NCBI GenBank assembly: GCA_008360955.1
Contig: LUCM01007949.1
Coordinates: forward strand, 105,937-169,936
Length of the DNA: 64,000 bases
Reading direction: 5' to 3'
From: Fasciolopsis buskii
Taxonomy: Eukaryota; Platyhelminthes; Trematoda; Plagiorchiida; Fasciolidae
In this document: positions 36,141 through 48,439 of the stretch, one piece after another
Layout of the letters: each line of letters begins with the position of its first letter
How positions within the stretch are numbered: the stretch's first letter is position 1
The notes under the pieces: generated by a model
Told to the model about the DNA's origin: nothing
Seen by the model: the letters and a program-made list of their open reading frames with translations, nothing else
The model's database searches: none
Translations under genes and position numbers: made by a program

Positions 36141-39100
36141 GAAAACGATGTAAAGCTATAGATTTTTTGAACTTCGCCGAACGCAAAGTTTGCAACCCGT
36201 AGTGTCGGGAAATCTAAGCATAGGAATGTCCGTAGATTCACGGTGAAGTCCTGCTGGATAGTCGCACCCCAAAAGACCACTAAGACAGGTTCCAATTGTT
36301 GAACAAGTTGAGATGAGTAATTAGTGGTCTGTGAGGGAAATATTCAAACATCGTTTTACTTAACCTTGTCATTTATGTTGTCAGGCGCTTGAAGTATTAA
36401 AACGTCCATGGATGGGTTTGATTGCAGCCGAGTTTAATAACCTTTATACGTTTACATCTAATCAACGTCCAGTTGATCAAGCAAGTTCCCTGGAAAAGCA
36501 GTAGTATTCAGTTCCGTGGATGGCATTTTGCGAGTCGTTCGGGAGTGCAGAAGCAAACACAGTATAGAAATGGGAAGTTGATTCTTCCAACACTGACAAA
36601 TTTGATTTCTGTTCAGTTTTTTCGTTTGTATACTTTGAACGATCAGATATAATTTGTTTCAAAAATCTTTATTTTCTAAGAGCCATGTCGCTTTAATTGT
36701 GATAATAAATGCGGAATGTCATCTTCTCCCAATATCTACATTTGGTTTGCTTTAATGAAATATGCAGTTTTACGAGAATATTTCACGAAATTCCTGATCA
36801 ATATGATGACACTGATCCATGATTAACCAGGTCTAATAGTCACATTCGACTAGAATGTATCCAAAACACTTGAAGATTTCTGCCCCCTGATTGGAGAGAG
36901 TAACGGCAAGCATACGTAATTATCAACTGGTTCATCGTTGGTCTAACCGAGTAGTAGATGTGAGCACGGAGAACGAATCAAAGCTGATGCACCCATCTGT
37001 TGGCCATTCAGGAAAAAGACATTAATCAGAGCAAGTGTTCTGCAAGTTTTCTTTCGCGGTATCGTACTGCAGTTGCACTAAAACGTATGTCCACAAAACG
37101 GACCAAAGGATTTCACAAAGGATGTCAGAATATATTCCTAAGTGGTCTGTTAATTAAATATCACGGAACTTAGTGGACAGTTATCCTGATTTTAATCCCG
37201 GGGTTATCAATCGCGAAACTTTTGATAACACACAAACACAATTGATGCTGTTTCAATGACTGTTACACAATACTGACCGAAAGATTTTCGCTTTTAGTGC
37301 CGACATGATTGCCCAATCTGGACCTGTGTACGCAAAGACCAATAACACGGACTGCGGTTACCATGGAGAAGAAATTACTTGTTTACTTAACACTTATGCC
37401 CGTTCACTGTAGTTGGTAACTAAGAGTTAACTGGAGCGTTGTGTCCCTAAGACTACGTGAGAAGTACTTACGAAAAGGTTGATGCTGTCAGCTAAAATGA
37501 AACAGCTATACATGAAAACTCCCTTCAATGAAAGTAATAGACGTGAACAACCATTTTGATGCCTGAGAAAGGCAATCGCATGCACTTTTCCCGCCGCCAC
37601 ACTGCGTGCACGTTTCATCAGTCGTTATGTGATTTCTACGAATAGTAAAGACAAGTTGGTTGTCATTTCCTCATCTCTGTCGACCCATTCATTTGGTCTT
37701 TTCGTGTTCAGCAAGCTAAGTAGGCAAAACTACACGATGGCTGTCGCAAAGAATCAAGCAGTACAGGCCGGCCGGGCTGAAGACGGGAACAAGAAAATCA
37801 ATAACCTGTACGATCGCAGAGGACCTCTCGGACACAGTACACCAGGTGAATAATGAGGCCTTCAATCTGACCTAGAAGAAACCGGGAACCGATCGAATGC
37901 TGTTCATCATTTTCGTTTACCACCCACAGAATCAGTGACGGTCCGATTGTCGAACCTATCGCAATGTTCACAAAAACGGTTGATCGGATCACTCCAATTT
38001 TCATGCCCGCGGATCTAAAATGCCAGTCAACCTCCGAATGCGCTTGACAGTGATAGGAAGCAGCTAATCCGTCTCCTGTACTCTGTTCAGTGAACTGTTC
38101 CCAACCACAAACAGTCAGCAATACACCAACCACCCGCCCTATTTTCTAAACCGCATCGCACAAAGTATCTTCACTAACCAGTCTAATCTCGGTAATATCA
38201 AATCCTTCCACAAAAATGTGCATCCTACCAAATAATATGACTGTATAATCCGAAGGATGAAGTTACCGAGGGCAAGCTTGTTCATTGTCGTATTCCTTTT
38301 CCGTGTTATATAGAGCATAGATTTTTCCACCAAATGATGACATCTCACATCTCATTGATCCGCTCTATCCCTCGTATTTTCCACTTCATCCTAAGGAACC
38401 CACCCCCGTACATCGATCGAACGGCAGCAGTGCAGCTGTCTAAAGCGGGACCAATGTTGGGCGATCATTGAAAGTGCCCCTGTCTCGCACTGAGGCACGC
38501 CAGGATCGAACCAAGATCCGAGTACAGTGAAATGCTGATGGGCCATGCGGTAAAATTATGTATACACTTGCTCGAAATTCAGTAACAGCGTTGTCAGTAG
38601 AATGTGTGGTTGGCCGACATTTCGGCAGTTACAGACAGCCATTATCGTCATTTTATTATTGATTGCAGGCAAACAATCAAAGCCAAGCCACTGGTTAGGA
38701 CAACCTCTCTCTCATTGAGTTCATCCCTAGAGACAGTGTGTTCGTCAGGACTGTTCTTTTCCAACTTTTTTTCACTGAAATGTCAACATAAATCGGCCAT
38801 TTCTCGTGTGAGAAAAAGGCTATTGAAATTTCATTGGAAAGTGAATCGTCTGACCTAGAAATGCGAATAATGTTGAACTTCCGATTGAAAGCCCGGGTAA
38901 GTTGCTGGTTTTTATCGATCGAGCATGTTTGGGATGCGCTTTGAACTTTAGGACTGAAGAATGTTGCTGTGAGACTCGACTCATTCTAAGGCGAAACATA
39001 TTCTCGGAGAAGAAAAGTTGAACGAAGCGGATAAGTTTTGTCATTTGAGTAGTTACATCTTACGTCCTCTATCTTGCGTCGTTTATGTCATTTATTTATC

Positions 39101-40696
39101 AACAAAAGCACAAGGTACATCACCTTCAGGAAGCGAGCAGCAGCTGACAAAGAACTGCCAAGTACAAAAGTGGTAGCAGGAATGAAATCCTCGAATTTTC
39201 GGTTGAAATATTGTGATCGCTGGACCAGCACTTGGTTATAAGTCCAATGAAGCTTTTCGTTTATACCGATAACTCAAGGAGTCTTTAATGACCGGAACCG
39301 TATGTGGTTTCTCACTGGAATAAGATTATCGGCTAAAGGTCAAAAGCAGATTGCAGGACAAGCGCTGTTTACATCATCCTCGGTCAAAGACAAACAGCGG
39401 GGAAAGCCCTAGTGACACCCCATTTTCTCACAACATTACTCACTGATATAAAATGAATGAATATGGAAGTTGAACCGGTAGGTGGACTGTTGGGAAAGGA
39501 ACGGCTAAGCATACCGTAGATGCCAACACATGAAAACCAGTCTAACGGTACAAAAGCACAACGGTACTCGGTTCTCAAACATGGCTGCTGCGGATAAGGG
39601 ATTTGCGAAGACTGTCATTAATTCAAAACCAGTGTCTGTGTGACATCGCTCGAGCGTATTAAGAGAGTTATGTTACCAATTCAAAATTGAAACGTATACT
39701 GAATCACTTCAATAGGCTGTTGTGCTTGGGATATTTGTCATGCTAACCTCGTGATCGACTTCCTCGGTGTTCGGTACCCATCCAAACAAGTGACGACTTG
39801 AAGATGGGTCAAGATGGATAGCGTTCGACGTGAATAAATGACATGGAAACCCTAACCGATGAACTATTCCGCGTAGGCCCAAATGGATTATCGCGGTTGG
39901 GTCCATGAGACCCGCAGCGTAATGACCGGATAATTTAGGCCATATGCTTCAGTGGAATTTGTCCATTCGGAATATTTCTGCATCTTCGGAATCGTGCTCT
40001 CTTTTGACATTTCGGTTGTTCCATTTTTATGAGCCCATGTCAAGATGAAAACAACGCCAGAGCCCGTTAGTTCAAGTTTATCGGTTGTAAAAAGTTAACT
40101 AAACTGGATCCAGACAGTTTAGGACTTACACAAAGTTGTGTTCACACGGACTTCCCTCATTCTTTTGCAATAAGCCAAAATACCTTCTAAAACCTCATTC
40201 ACAGCTAGTGACTTTGGTCGCGGATGTGAACTCCGTAATTCACAAAACTTTCATGCATAAGGATAATACAGAATCAAAAATTAACATGAAATTATTCGGT
40301 GAGCATTAGGGCAATTGAATTCTTCTTAAGAAAAAGGCAAACAGCTGTTTCATTCTTCTTAAGGATCGTGCACAGTCGACTTCCTTAATACCTCGAATGA
40401 CGCTCAATCACCCCAGTGAAACAAACAACTTTGCTGCTAGTATAACCGACCAGATTCTTAGCCTCTTGGGCCATTTTCAACTATTTGGGTGTAGATTTTG
40501 CTTTGTCAAATTTTGTTCAGTAGCAGATGTTTGGGTGCAATGCGGTTGGCTCTTCTGATGCGGTACCCTTCCGCAAGAAGCTCGAATAAGAGCGAGACAT
40601 TTTGACAATCTGCAGAACTTGGCTAACTGATAATTTGCTAGGGGGATATTTTATCTTTTTAACATTTATCTTTTACTTCCTTTATTAATGAAATAT

Positions 40697-40836
40697 CATT
40701 GCGCATCATTTTTCAGGAAGGGGGCCGAGGTCAGCAAAGGGCTGCCAATTGGGGGAGTTGACCGGCGGTGGGAGGATTCGAACCCGCAACCTTCACGTCC
40801 AAATGTCACGATCTTATCCGCTTGGTCTTGCTTGTG
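40697..40836 (-). mobile_element. tRNA-derived SINE, family A
   Basis: On the - strand: head with GCGGATAAGATCG, B box GGGTTCGAATCC, CCACCGCCGGTCAAC, then GGCAGCCCTTTGC and CCCCCTTCCTGAAAAATGATG. The small frames across it are not genes. Confidence 0.8.
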
Positions 40837-41165
40837 TTTGCTAAACGATTTGTTTGGAATCAATCCAAATAGCTTGGTGAGTGAAGGTTTTCGTTCAGAA
40901 TTACTGACTGCCAAGCCCCCAGCCATAGACGGATAGTGGGGAACTTGCACTACGCCCATTACTTCCATAGATGCGACAGCAGGATGGTACAGGAAAAATC
41001 AGTGGAGACCTATGGTAGTAACAACCTTTTACCATAGATTCTAAAATATTACACAGATACACTATATAAGTGCACACTCCTTACATGCTAGAACGCGATA
41101 TAATCATATGCTTATCACACACGTTAGCACGCATCCAATCGGGCAAAAGGCTTATCAACCCTTCG

Positions 41166-41190
41166 CACACATACACACACACACAGGCAC
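41166..41190. repeat. (CA)n microsatellite
   Basis: Short interrupted CA run in the longest intron. Confidence 0.8.
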
Positions 41191-44100
41191 AAACCAAGAA
41201 AACTTTTGGACTAAGTCTAATTGTACCTGAAGTATCTTGGTAGGTTGTTGAATTTTCACAAGACCGTTTCGGCGTGCACACGTAAACCATGACACAAGCA
41301 AAATGCTCACATCGAAATTCATACACAAATGCCTTGCTCCACAAAGCAAATGCTATGTTGCATTTTTGGGTACATCGAAAAACCTACACACAAGAACCTA
41401 TGCAAATAACCTCCTCTTTAGCCTAGTCTATTTCGTTTTACCTAACAGACACAAAGAAACTCAAAGTAATCGTCTAATCGTTGTCACATGGTCATTGCAT
41501 GAATATTGGTTGATAGGCATCCGATTGGATAACGGATGAAATTGTGAATGAACATGTCATAGTTGCACTGGAACAAAATGAAAAGTGAGAATCAATTCAG
41601 CGGCAAGATGACTATTAAATTGACAAGATTTCCGTAACCGTTAACGATATGAATCGATTATGTTTCCCGCTTTCCTCACTGTCCTTGTCAACTCAGGCAG
41701 CTTTTTTTGATCAAACTTTTCAGGCTTGTTGACTGTTTTTGCATCTAATATTCTGAAGGACAGGTGAGCAAAGTCATTCGGCAAATAAAATCTGTTTGTT
41801 CTCGTTGATTTTCAGCCAATATCGTGACAAATAAGAGCTCCATGAACTTGGTGTTGTGATGAAATTAGAAACTGTGATTTTTATTGTCCTGTCCACAACT
41901 TGTAGGTTGAAAGTACGTCGGGAAATTAGATTATTTTGACCGCATTTTTGCATTTGAAGTACGAGCAAGACGAATCCATCGGGGAAATTTGAATGCAGCC
42001 TCGAAGAGTGCAATCGTCCTTCTCTTCGTGGAATAGAATCCGTGTGGAATGTGCTTAGTTTCGTGCATAATGCGATAGGTACACACCTTAGCAAACAGAC
42101 AGACGGGCTATAGACTTGTATGTGTGCCATTTCGAGAAATCTCAGACTGGATGAGTCATATTTTCCTATTTCGTATCTCAAAGATTCTGGCAAACTTATT
42201 GGTTTCAAATGACACAATTCCGAATATTAGACAATTATTTTATTAACGTCTAAATTTGACTGATACTTGCATTTGGTTTAACTTAAAAAACGATTTCCAG
42301 ATCACAGCTAGCATACATTTCAACAACTGACCCACGTTATTTTCTACGAATAAATTTCGCATCCCAGTTGGTTGGTAAAAGACCACAAAAGTTGAACTTA
42401 AATCGCACGCAAACAAAACCCATTTCATATTGTCCCTCGGATCCTATTCATCGTTTGTGCTATGCTTCCTAAAGGTATCTCCCTCATAACTCGATGTGGC
42501 CTACCTTCGGTTTAATACCGTTCCCATGGGTAGAAACTAAACACGGAGTAGTTTTTACCTAGGCCAACTACTGACCAACCGGGAGAGTAATAGATGAACA
42601 TCTCATACTAACCTACCAGGACTGGGTAAACCATTCAAATAAACCGGTAATGAACACAGTTAATTTGTTTGCAATTCGGAAACAAATGAGCAGATGAAAT
42701 TCGTAGCAATTAAAACACAATGCAGACCAATCGATTCGCAAATCTTACTGTTGTGCATTTAGGCTGAACCGAAATGCCCAATTCACGTCTGGATTTTCAA
42801 CACATAGAATAGTATTCTTGCATAGGTCACATAAGCTTTACTTACGTACGAAAAGTGTAGGTCACCTAGTTGAATAGGTTAACTTCAAGTCTGGAAAGAC
42901 TAATTTAACTGATGATAGGTGGGGGGATCCATCGGAGTACCTTATACCGAGAGAAATCTTTGCCGAAAACAGCTTACAGAATGACGGTAACTGCTTCACA
43001 TAACCATGATAACGTTGACTTTAATATTGTTGAGGTGAAAATTACTATTCCTTCGCCTGAACAGTCTCAATAAAGTAGAGAAGGCGCAAACTCCATGTTC
43101 CACATACCTCGACCGATCACTCCTGACAGACAGGGCTGAAAAGTCACATTTGTGTGTGTGCAATTGGTACTCTGACCGATGGTTAAAAATCACAGAAATC
43201 GTCTACATCCTAGTTGACTGTTTTGATCCAAGACAAATAAACACAGTCCTCTGTGGAATATTCCGAAGAAAGTTTGTAGTACGGTTGATACATTCTAGGC
43301 AGGATATGATCAAGCCAAACACAAGCGAAAAACTTAAATAAAAAGTCAAGCTTTTGTTGGGAAAAAGCCACTGTGATTTCAGTTGATCAAAGCATCGCAC
43401 AGGTACCAACGGATTCGGCAGATTTGGGCGATAATGTGTGTGCGAGTTTATTGACTGGGTTAGTGGATTAAAATCACAGGGTTCGACCTCGAAGAAACAT
43501 GATGTTATGGTAACTGTTCCCCCATCTGACGGACTAATAGAACAAGGAAACCAGGAATATGCTTGCTCTCCGAGGCTGAATTACCGAAGATCGACGGTAA
43601 AAGTTCGAAAGGACAGAACCTATGCATCTTTTCCGGGAACCAAATGACAAACAAAGACGTCCACACTAAAACGAGTCACTTGTACAAACCGTCACATTAA
43701 ACGATTAGTCTCGCAAGATGTAAGAATTGCTAGAAGATCGATGGGGAGATAGTATCACTTTGTTGGTTGTTTAAGTCTTCACACATGAACCCAATCAAAA
43801 CCACGTGGGAATGTTTTGAAAAGTAGATTGCATGGATCAGAAAATTTAAGAAATCTTTAGAATTTCCCAAAGCGGTGTGATAAGACTCGGAGACAGAATA
43901 ACAGCAACACTGACCCACCGATTTCTGGGTAGCACATAGAAAACATTTGGGAATGTTAATTCTGGCAAGTCTAGAAATACGGGACGTCGATTTCCGCACA
44001 ATTCCTTGTCGCCTTTGTTTACGTCCCATACGACTCATATAATTATTGACTTACGGTCAGTTAGAACTGTTGTAAAGACAGAAACCAAGCGATTGGTATG

Positions 44101-45237
44101 AATATTTTGGCGTTATGTGTAGTTCATATCGTACCTGATTTCTAAGATCCATCAAGATCAGTCTATCACCATCACATTGTTTCAGTTTGAATAAGACGAG
44201 TTTGAATCATCTCAGCGCCGGTCAACTTTGCAATGTAGGAACGTTCAGTGAGCCGCAATTCTCTGCCCCCGGTACCTGAACACTGATTTATCTTAAAGTC
44301 TCATCAACGAAAATAATCAAATTGTGAAGCGGTAAAAAGACAGTTTTTTCTATTTTTTAGAGAAGAAAAGGGCTGAATTGAATTAGTGGTAAAATTTGTA
44401 ATTTCTCCTGATCGTATGGACTGTTCGTCGTGTTTATTACATCAAATAGTTACTAAGAGATATCCTCAATCTGACTGTGAGCACGGTTTTCGAATTATTA
44501 TGACAGAAGTGACTAAAACGTTAATCAAACATAGCATTGATGATTATTTTTCCTTGTTTTCATCTGGTTAACTAAAATAAGCAGTTCACTATAACCGGAT
44601 AAGTTTTCCCGAGATCTCGATTCACGTCTAGTGAACATCTGTATTCCGGTCTCAGTCAAACCATACCTTTGGGAAATGTCCTCCAAGTTGTTCCGTCTAT
44701 TGTTTGTTACTCAGAATTACGTACCACAATTCAATAATGTATCGTCCGCATGACATCTGCGTTAGTAATCCAAAAACAATTATAAAATAAGCTAATAGGG
44801 AAGTGCATACGGTCAAGTGGCATGAAATCATTCGAACGCTCGCGCGTTCAGTAAATCAATCAATACAATTATCCTTCCGTTTTTTGGTGCTATGTGAACT
44901 ATAAAGGCTTCCTCAGCTTTACCGTACGCAATTTGTTACGATTTTAACGGAAATTTCAACAGAACATCAAATTTGTTCTGGCTATATCCATCCTTCCAAA
45001 GTTAGTCTAGTCACTTCGTGATTGATAATAATTTTCCACTAACCGGTTCTTTCATTGACCATCTTTCACACCAGTGGGTAAAATGTGAAATTAAAGTGTT
45101 CCGACCAAATATCCTGACGCAAGTCCACCTTGCACAATTGTTTCGGAGATGGGGCTGAGCGAGCGAGGACACACACACACAAATTCATGCAGTTTATTTG
45201 ACTAGGTACATTTCAGATCAATTTAACGTGTACTTAC

Positions 45238-45402
45238 CGAATGCAGATAGTAATTTCGGTTCGGATTTTTTGGATCAATTCCCTCTATGTGGGAACGTCG
45301 ACGAGTCAAGTCTGTTTTACGTTGACGTAAACGATGCGCGGTAAGTGATTTCAATGGTTTCTTGTACAGTGCGTCATCCTCTTGCTCGTTATCTTGTGTC
45401 TT
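45238..45402 (-). CDS. Basic exon of the unknown-function gene
   Basis: 165 nt, 55 codons, phase 0 at both ends, so it could be skipped without changing frame. Acceptor CTCGACTAG, donor TCG|GTAAGT. Encodes KTQDNEQEDDALYKKPLKSL, then the Arg-rich HRLRQRKTDLTRRRSH and NPNRNYYLHS. The Arg cluster could be a nuclear-localisation or nucleic-acid/phospholipid-binding patch (inference). Confidence 0.88.
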
Positions 45403-45723
45403 CTAGTCGAGGAAATCCGGACAAGCAGAGGGAGATGCGGGCAAGTGAGCAGTAAAATGAATCGGATTTACTTTGTTCTACTGTTTTCCTTGTAAAGTAA
45501 TATCCCGAAAATGTTTGCCGAATGAAATGTTCAAGTAAGACTGTCTAAAACAAAAACAACGACAAATTCGATTGCCCAAATTTATGCTTATTTATCCGTT
45601 TTCTTAAGTAAGCTGAGGCTATTGCTATTCCGGTCTTTATTTCTAAGTCATGAGAACTTGCTCGCACAAGGCTAGCATGTCTGATATCTTGGTACATATT
45701 AGTAGTAGGAGATTAAATGTTTT

Positions 45724-45968
45724 CATCAAATAATTCACCATGTGATGTGATCGGTCAACTGATCATAAAGAAACCATGGAAGCACTGTACAGCTGTTTTA
45801 TCCTTGTTAGGAATGACTAGCAGTGCATATCCACCGCGCCCGAACTGGGACGCAAACCCGGGACGAACGATTCTGAGTCGAACGCCTTAGCCACTCAGCT
45901 ACCGGGCAAGCTCTGAACGGTTTGTTGAACTTCACCACATTATGTTCCACCTATCCGTCACTGATTTG
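45724..45968 (-). mobile_element. tRNA-derived SINE, family B, complete
   Basis: Best family B copy. On the - strand: AAATCAGTGACGGATAGGTG leader, then a tRNA-like head with GTAGCTGAGTGGCTAAGGCG and TTCGACTCAGAATCG, B-box-like GGGTTTGCGTCCC, then body with GTGGATATGCACTGC and the tail ending GGTGAATTATTTGATG. Head-to-head with the tail fragment at 46070-46190. Confidence 0.8.
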
Positions 45969-46069
45969 CACGGTTACTGTCCGTTAGCTCACAGCGATCG
46001 ACCCCTACTGATAGATGACTTTTCTGCGGGTAGCCCAAGTACGACGAAGGTTTTGGATATGACACAGTT

Positions 46070-46190
46070 TGGGCGCAGTGGATATGCACTACTGGTCATT
46101 CCTAACAAGGATGAAACAGCTGTACAGAGCTTCCATGCTTTCTTTATGGTGAGTTGAGTGATGATATCACATGGTGAATTATTTCATGTC
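46070..46190 (+). mobile_element. Family B SINE body/tail fragment, inverted partner
   Basis: Lacks the tRNA-like head. About 46075-46190 is the reverse complement of about 45724-45835 with some mismatches, giving a dyad with roughly 115-bp arms and about 240 bp between. Confidence 0.75.
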
Positions 46191-47052
46191 TGATATCGTC
46201 ATATATTTGTCATTATCCGTTCTAAATCTTAATCTAGGCACTCAGCATACATCTACCTTAAAACATTCCTGCTCACAATCCCAGGGCGTATTCATTGGGT
46301 GAAATGCGGGCGAACAGACTGAGTCATGTGAAGTACTTAAGTGGTATACTTGAGAATAATTTCGAAGCTTTTGCCCGAGAGCCGAAAGCTCTATTCTTTC
46401 AAATCAGGCAGATGAATCAATTTTTCTCTGACTGGACAGTCATTGTCAACCTTGATCGAGGATGTTCGCCTGCCCTTCCTTCTACTGGCCTCCTGTGCTC
46501 TTTCTCGATCTCCTGTTGGCTAATATTGGGCTGCTGATTTAGGGTCTCAAAGAGATAAACCATGTTTCCTGAATTCCTCTGTTTGTTCTGGTTAGCAATA
46601 GCTGTCATGAACATAACATAATATTCGTCTGAAATTTCCTGTTAAAATCTTGTCCAATAACTCCTATCCGTTACAGACCGATTTGTCTGGATGAAAATTC
46701 CATTTGCCTGCACATTTTATCCTCCGCCTACTTGCATTCATAATTTCGGTCACGCCATGTCTCATCCGAATTCGTGCGGACAAGATGAAGATTGGCACTA
46801 AACTGGTATTTCATAAATATTTTTGCACACAGGACAAATTCTTTGGAATATTTAGTTTCTCTTCTCTTTACCACTAGTCCTTATTAATTCTTCTTTAGTT
46901 AAAAATTTGCGCACAACTTGCCAAGGTTCTAATACGCATCTGAACAGAATGTATTCATGTACTCTTTTAATCATATTGACCAATTAATTCATCCCTGCCA
47001 AATCGGGGACATGTAGCATGTACAAAAACTGATAATTTTATTTCTTATCGAA

Positions 47053-47630
47053 GTTCTTACGCAATACATTCTCCTGGCCGAGGTGTTCTCACTAAAGTGC
47101 AAGGATGAAGGCGAATGCCCGGCCCTCTTCACCGATAACTGATAATCAGTTTAGGGGAACTGGCTAAATCCTAATGTAAATCAATCACAGATGTGAAGCA
47201 CACGGCTATATGCTCACCGGGGCCCGTGGTGAGAGAGCGCATTGGGTACACAATATGTCTAGCCCCATCCAAAGGGCACATGAACTGAACACTCAATCGC
47301 TTGACCCCAGTGGGTTACGTGATGCTCAGATCATCCTGCTGCCTTGTGGGGTAGACCATTTGGTCAAAGGCTGGCACCAGGGTTCTCGGAGTTAACCCTC
47401 TACTTCGGTTTAGGCGACCGGATATTACCAAGTCCGCAGAGAACTGATGGATCCCGATGGATGGGCGGTGATGTGGAGATGGGGAATGGGAGAACTCGCA
47501 CCTGTTGCGAACTCTACATACTGTTTTGTTTTTCGTTTTCGCCTATCGTTTTCATCCTTCTCCTTCCTTCTGATCGTGTACTATCTGTATTCAGATATGT
47601 GCAACATGAGTATATATGTATATGCAAATG
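47053..47630 (+). repeat. Dispersed repeat C, copy 2
   Basis: Near-identical to 23477-24050 in its core. The 61-codon ORF (47210-47395) differs from copy 1 at seven nucleotides including the stop codon (TAG in one, TAA in the other) and three residues. The 3' part is pyrimidine-rich then TATG-rich. Orientation is opposite to the host gene. Confidence 0.8.
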
Positions 47631-48291
47631 CTTTAGAGAATAACGTATAAATAAGGGGGGATGGTTGAAATATGTTTTAAGGTGCAGCATCTTACGTCTT
47701 AACGTCTGAATAATTCAGAAAATTCTCTTACCATAGTCAATGAGGACTACAGGAAAAAAACTGTGTTCAAGCCACAAAATTCATCGCATATCGTCAAGCC
47801 TTAACGGTCCTATTGCTCAACAGTTTTCAAGCTCGATACTCACAGCCAGTCGTTGTTGGACTGACTATAAATTGACCGGTGATTGGATGACTCGAATCTA
47901 CTCAGATGCTATGATGCTGTTTGCCTGCTTTCTGCCTAAAGTACGAGGCATCATCTACCTTAAGACATTTCGTGAAACGTGAGGAGATATGTTGAGAAAA
48001 TGTTTATTCTCTTCAAATTCATGACAGTAATTCATCAAGCCTTTACGACATCTCAATGCATTTTGCTAGTTTGTGCATCTAACTTGATATTTTAACGAGT
48101 AGAACCAAAAGTGAAATTCTTTCGCACACGATAATCATGTTTCGATTAATCGATTATTATTATGTTTACATTTTACTGACCATACTTATGAAAATTCCGA
48201 ACGTTGATCACTGTTCACGTGACATTAAAAAGCTAATCAATTCCAACAATCAGAAATCTACATATTAACGTCGATCGAACGGAATACTCAC

Positions 48292-48439
48292 TTCCGAACG
48301 TTGAGGCTCATTCCTCTCGACGTTTCTACTGGGAATATAGGGTACATCGCTGGACTGGTTTTTGGTACCGACGGAAGTTTCACACGTGTAGTTTGACCCA
48401 ATGGGGCGCATTCCGTTTCTTTGGACCTGGGCTAATTGT
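48292..48439 (-). CDS. Exon of the unknown-function gene
   Basis: 148 nt: one base plus 49 codons. Acceptor TTTATTATTAG, donor CGGAA|GTGAGT. Encodes QLAQVQRNGMRPIGSNYTCE and YIPSRNVERNEPQRSE. The first base completes a Ser codon with TC from the preceding exon. Ends in phase 0. Confidence 0.88.

Larger units (their letters stand above)
31345..45237 (-). other. Longest intron (13.9 kb)
   Basis: Holds a degenerate copy of dispersed repeat C (about 32190-32590), a family B SINE (34771-35000), family A SINEs (35991-36140, 40697-40836), a (CA)n tract near 41166 and a possible SINE-like remnant near 38395-38545. Remaining stretches longer than 300 bp show no recognisable gene. Additional exons inside cannot be excluded, but none is needed to keep the frame. 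Confidence 0.65.
45403..48291 (-). other. Intron (2.9 kb)
   Basis: Contains the inverted pair of family B SINEs (45724-45968 and 46070-46190) and the second young copy of dispersed repeat C (47053-47630). No gene seen elsewhere. Confidence 0.7.

Noticed and set aside
38395..38545. Third tRNA-like SINE (- strand, GGTTCGATCCTGGC as B box)
   Set aside because: Only one copy seen and no clear body or tail shared with other elements. Left as a possibility only.
40688..40968. Overlapping 82- and 90-codon frames on both strands
   Set aside because: Both are translations of a family A SINE. The same peptide pattern appears at 61902-62087.
41774..42217. 147-codon - strand frame as a gene or retrotransposon fragment
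   Set aside because: No convincing motif in either strand's translation. It lies in the 13.9-kb intron and lacks fitting splice sites.
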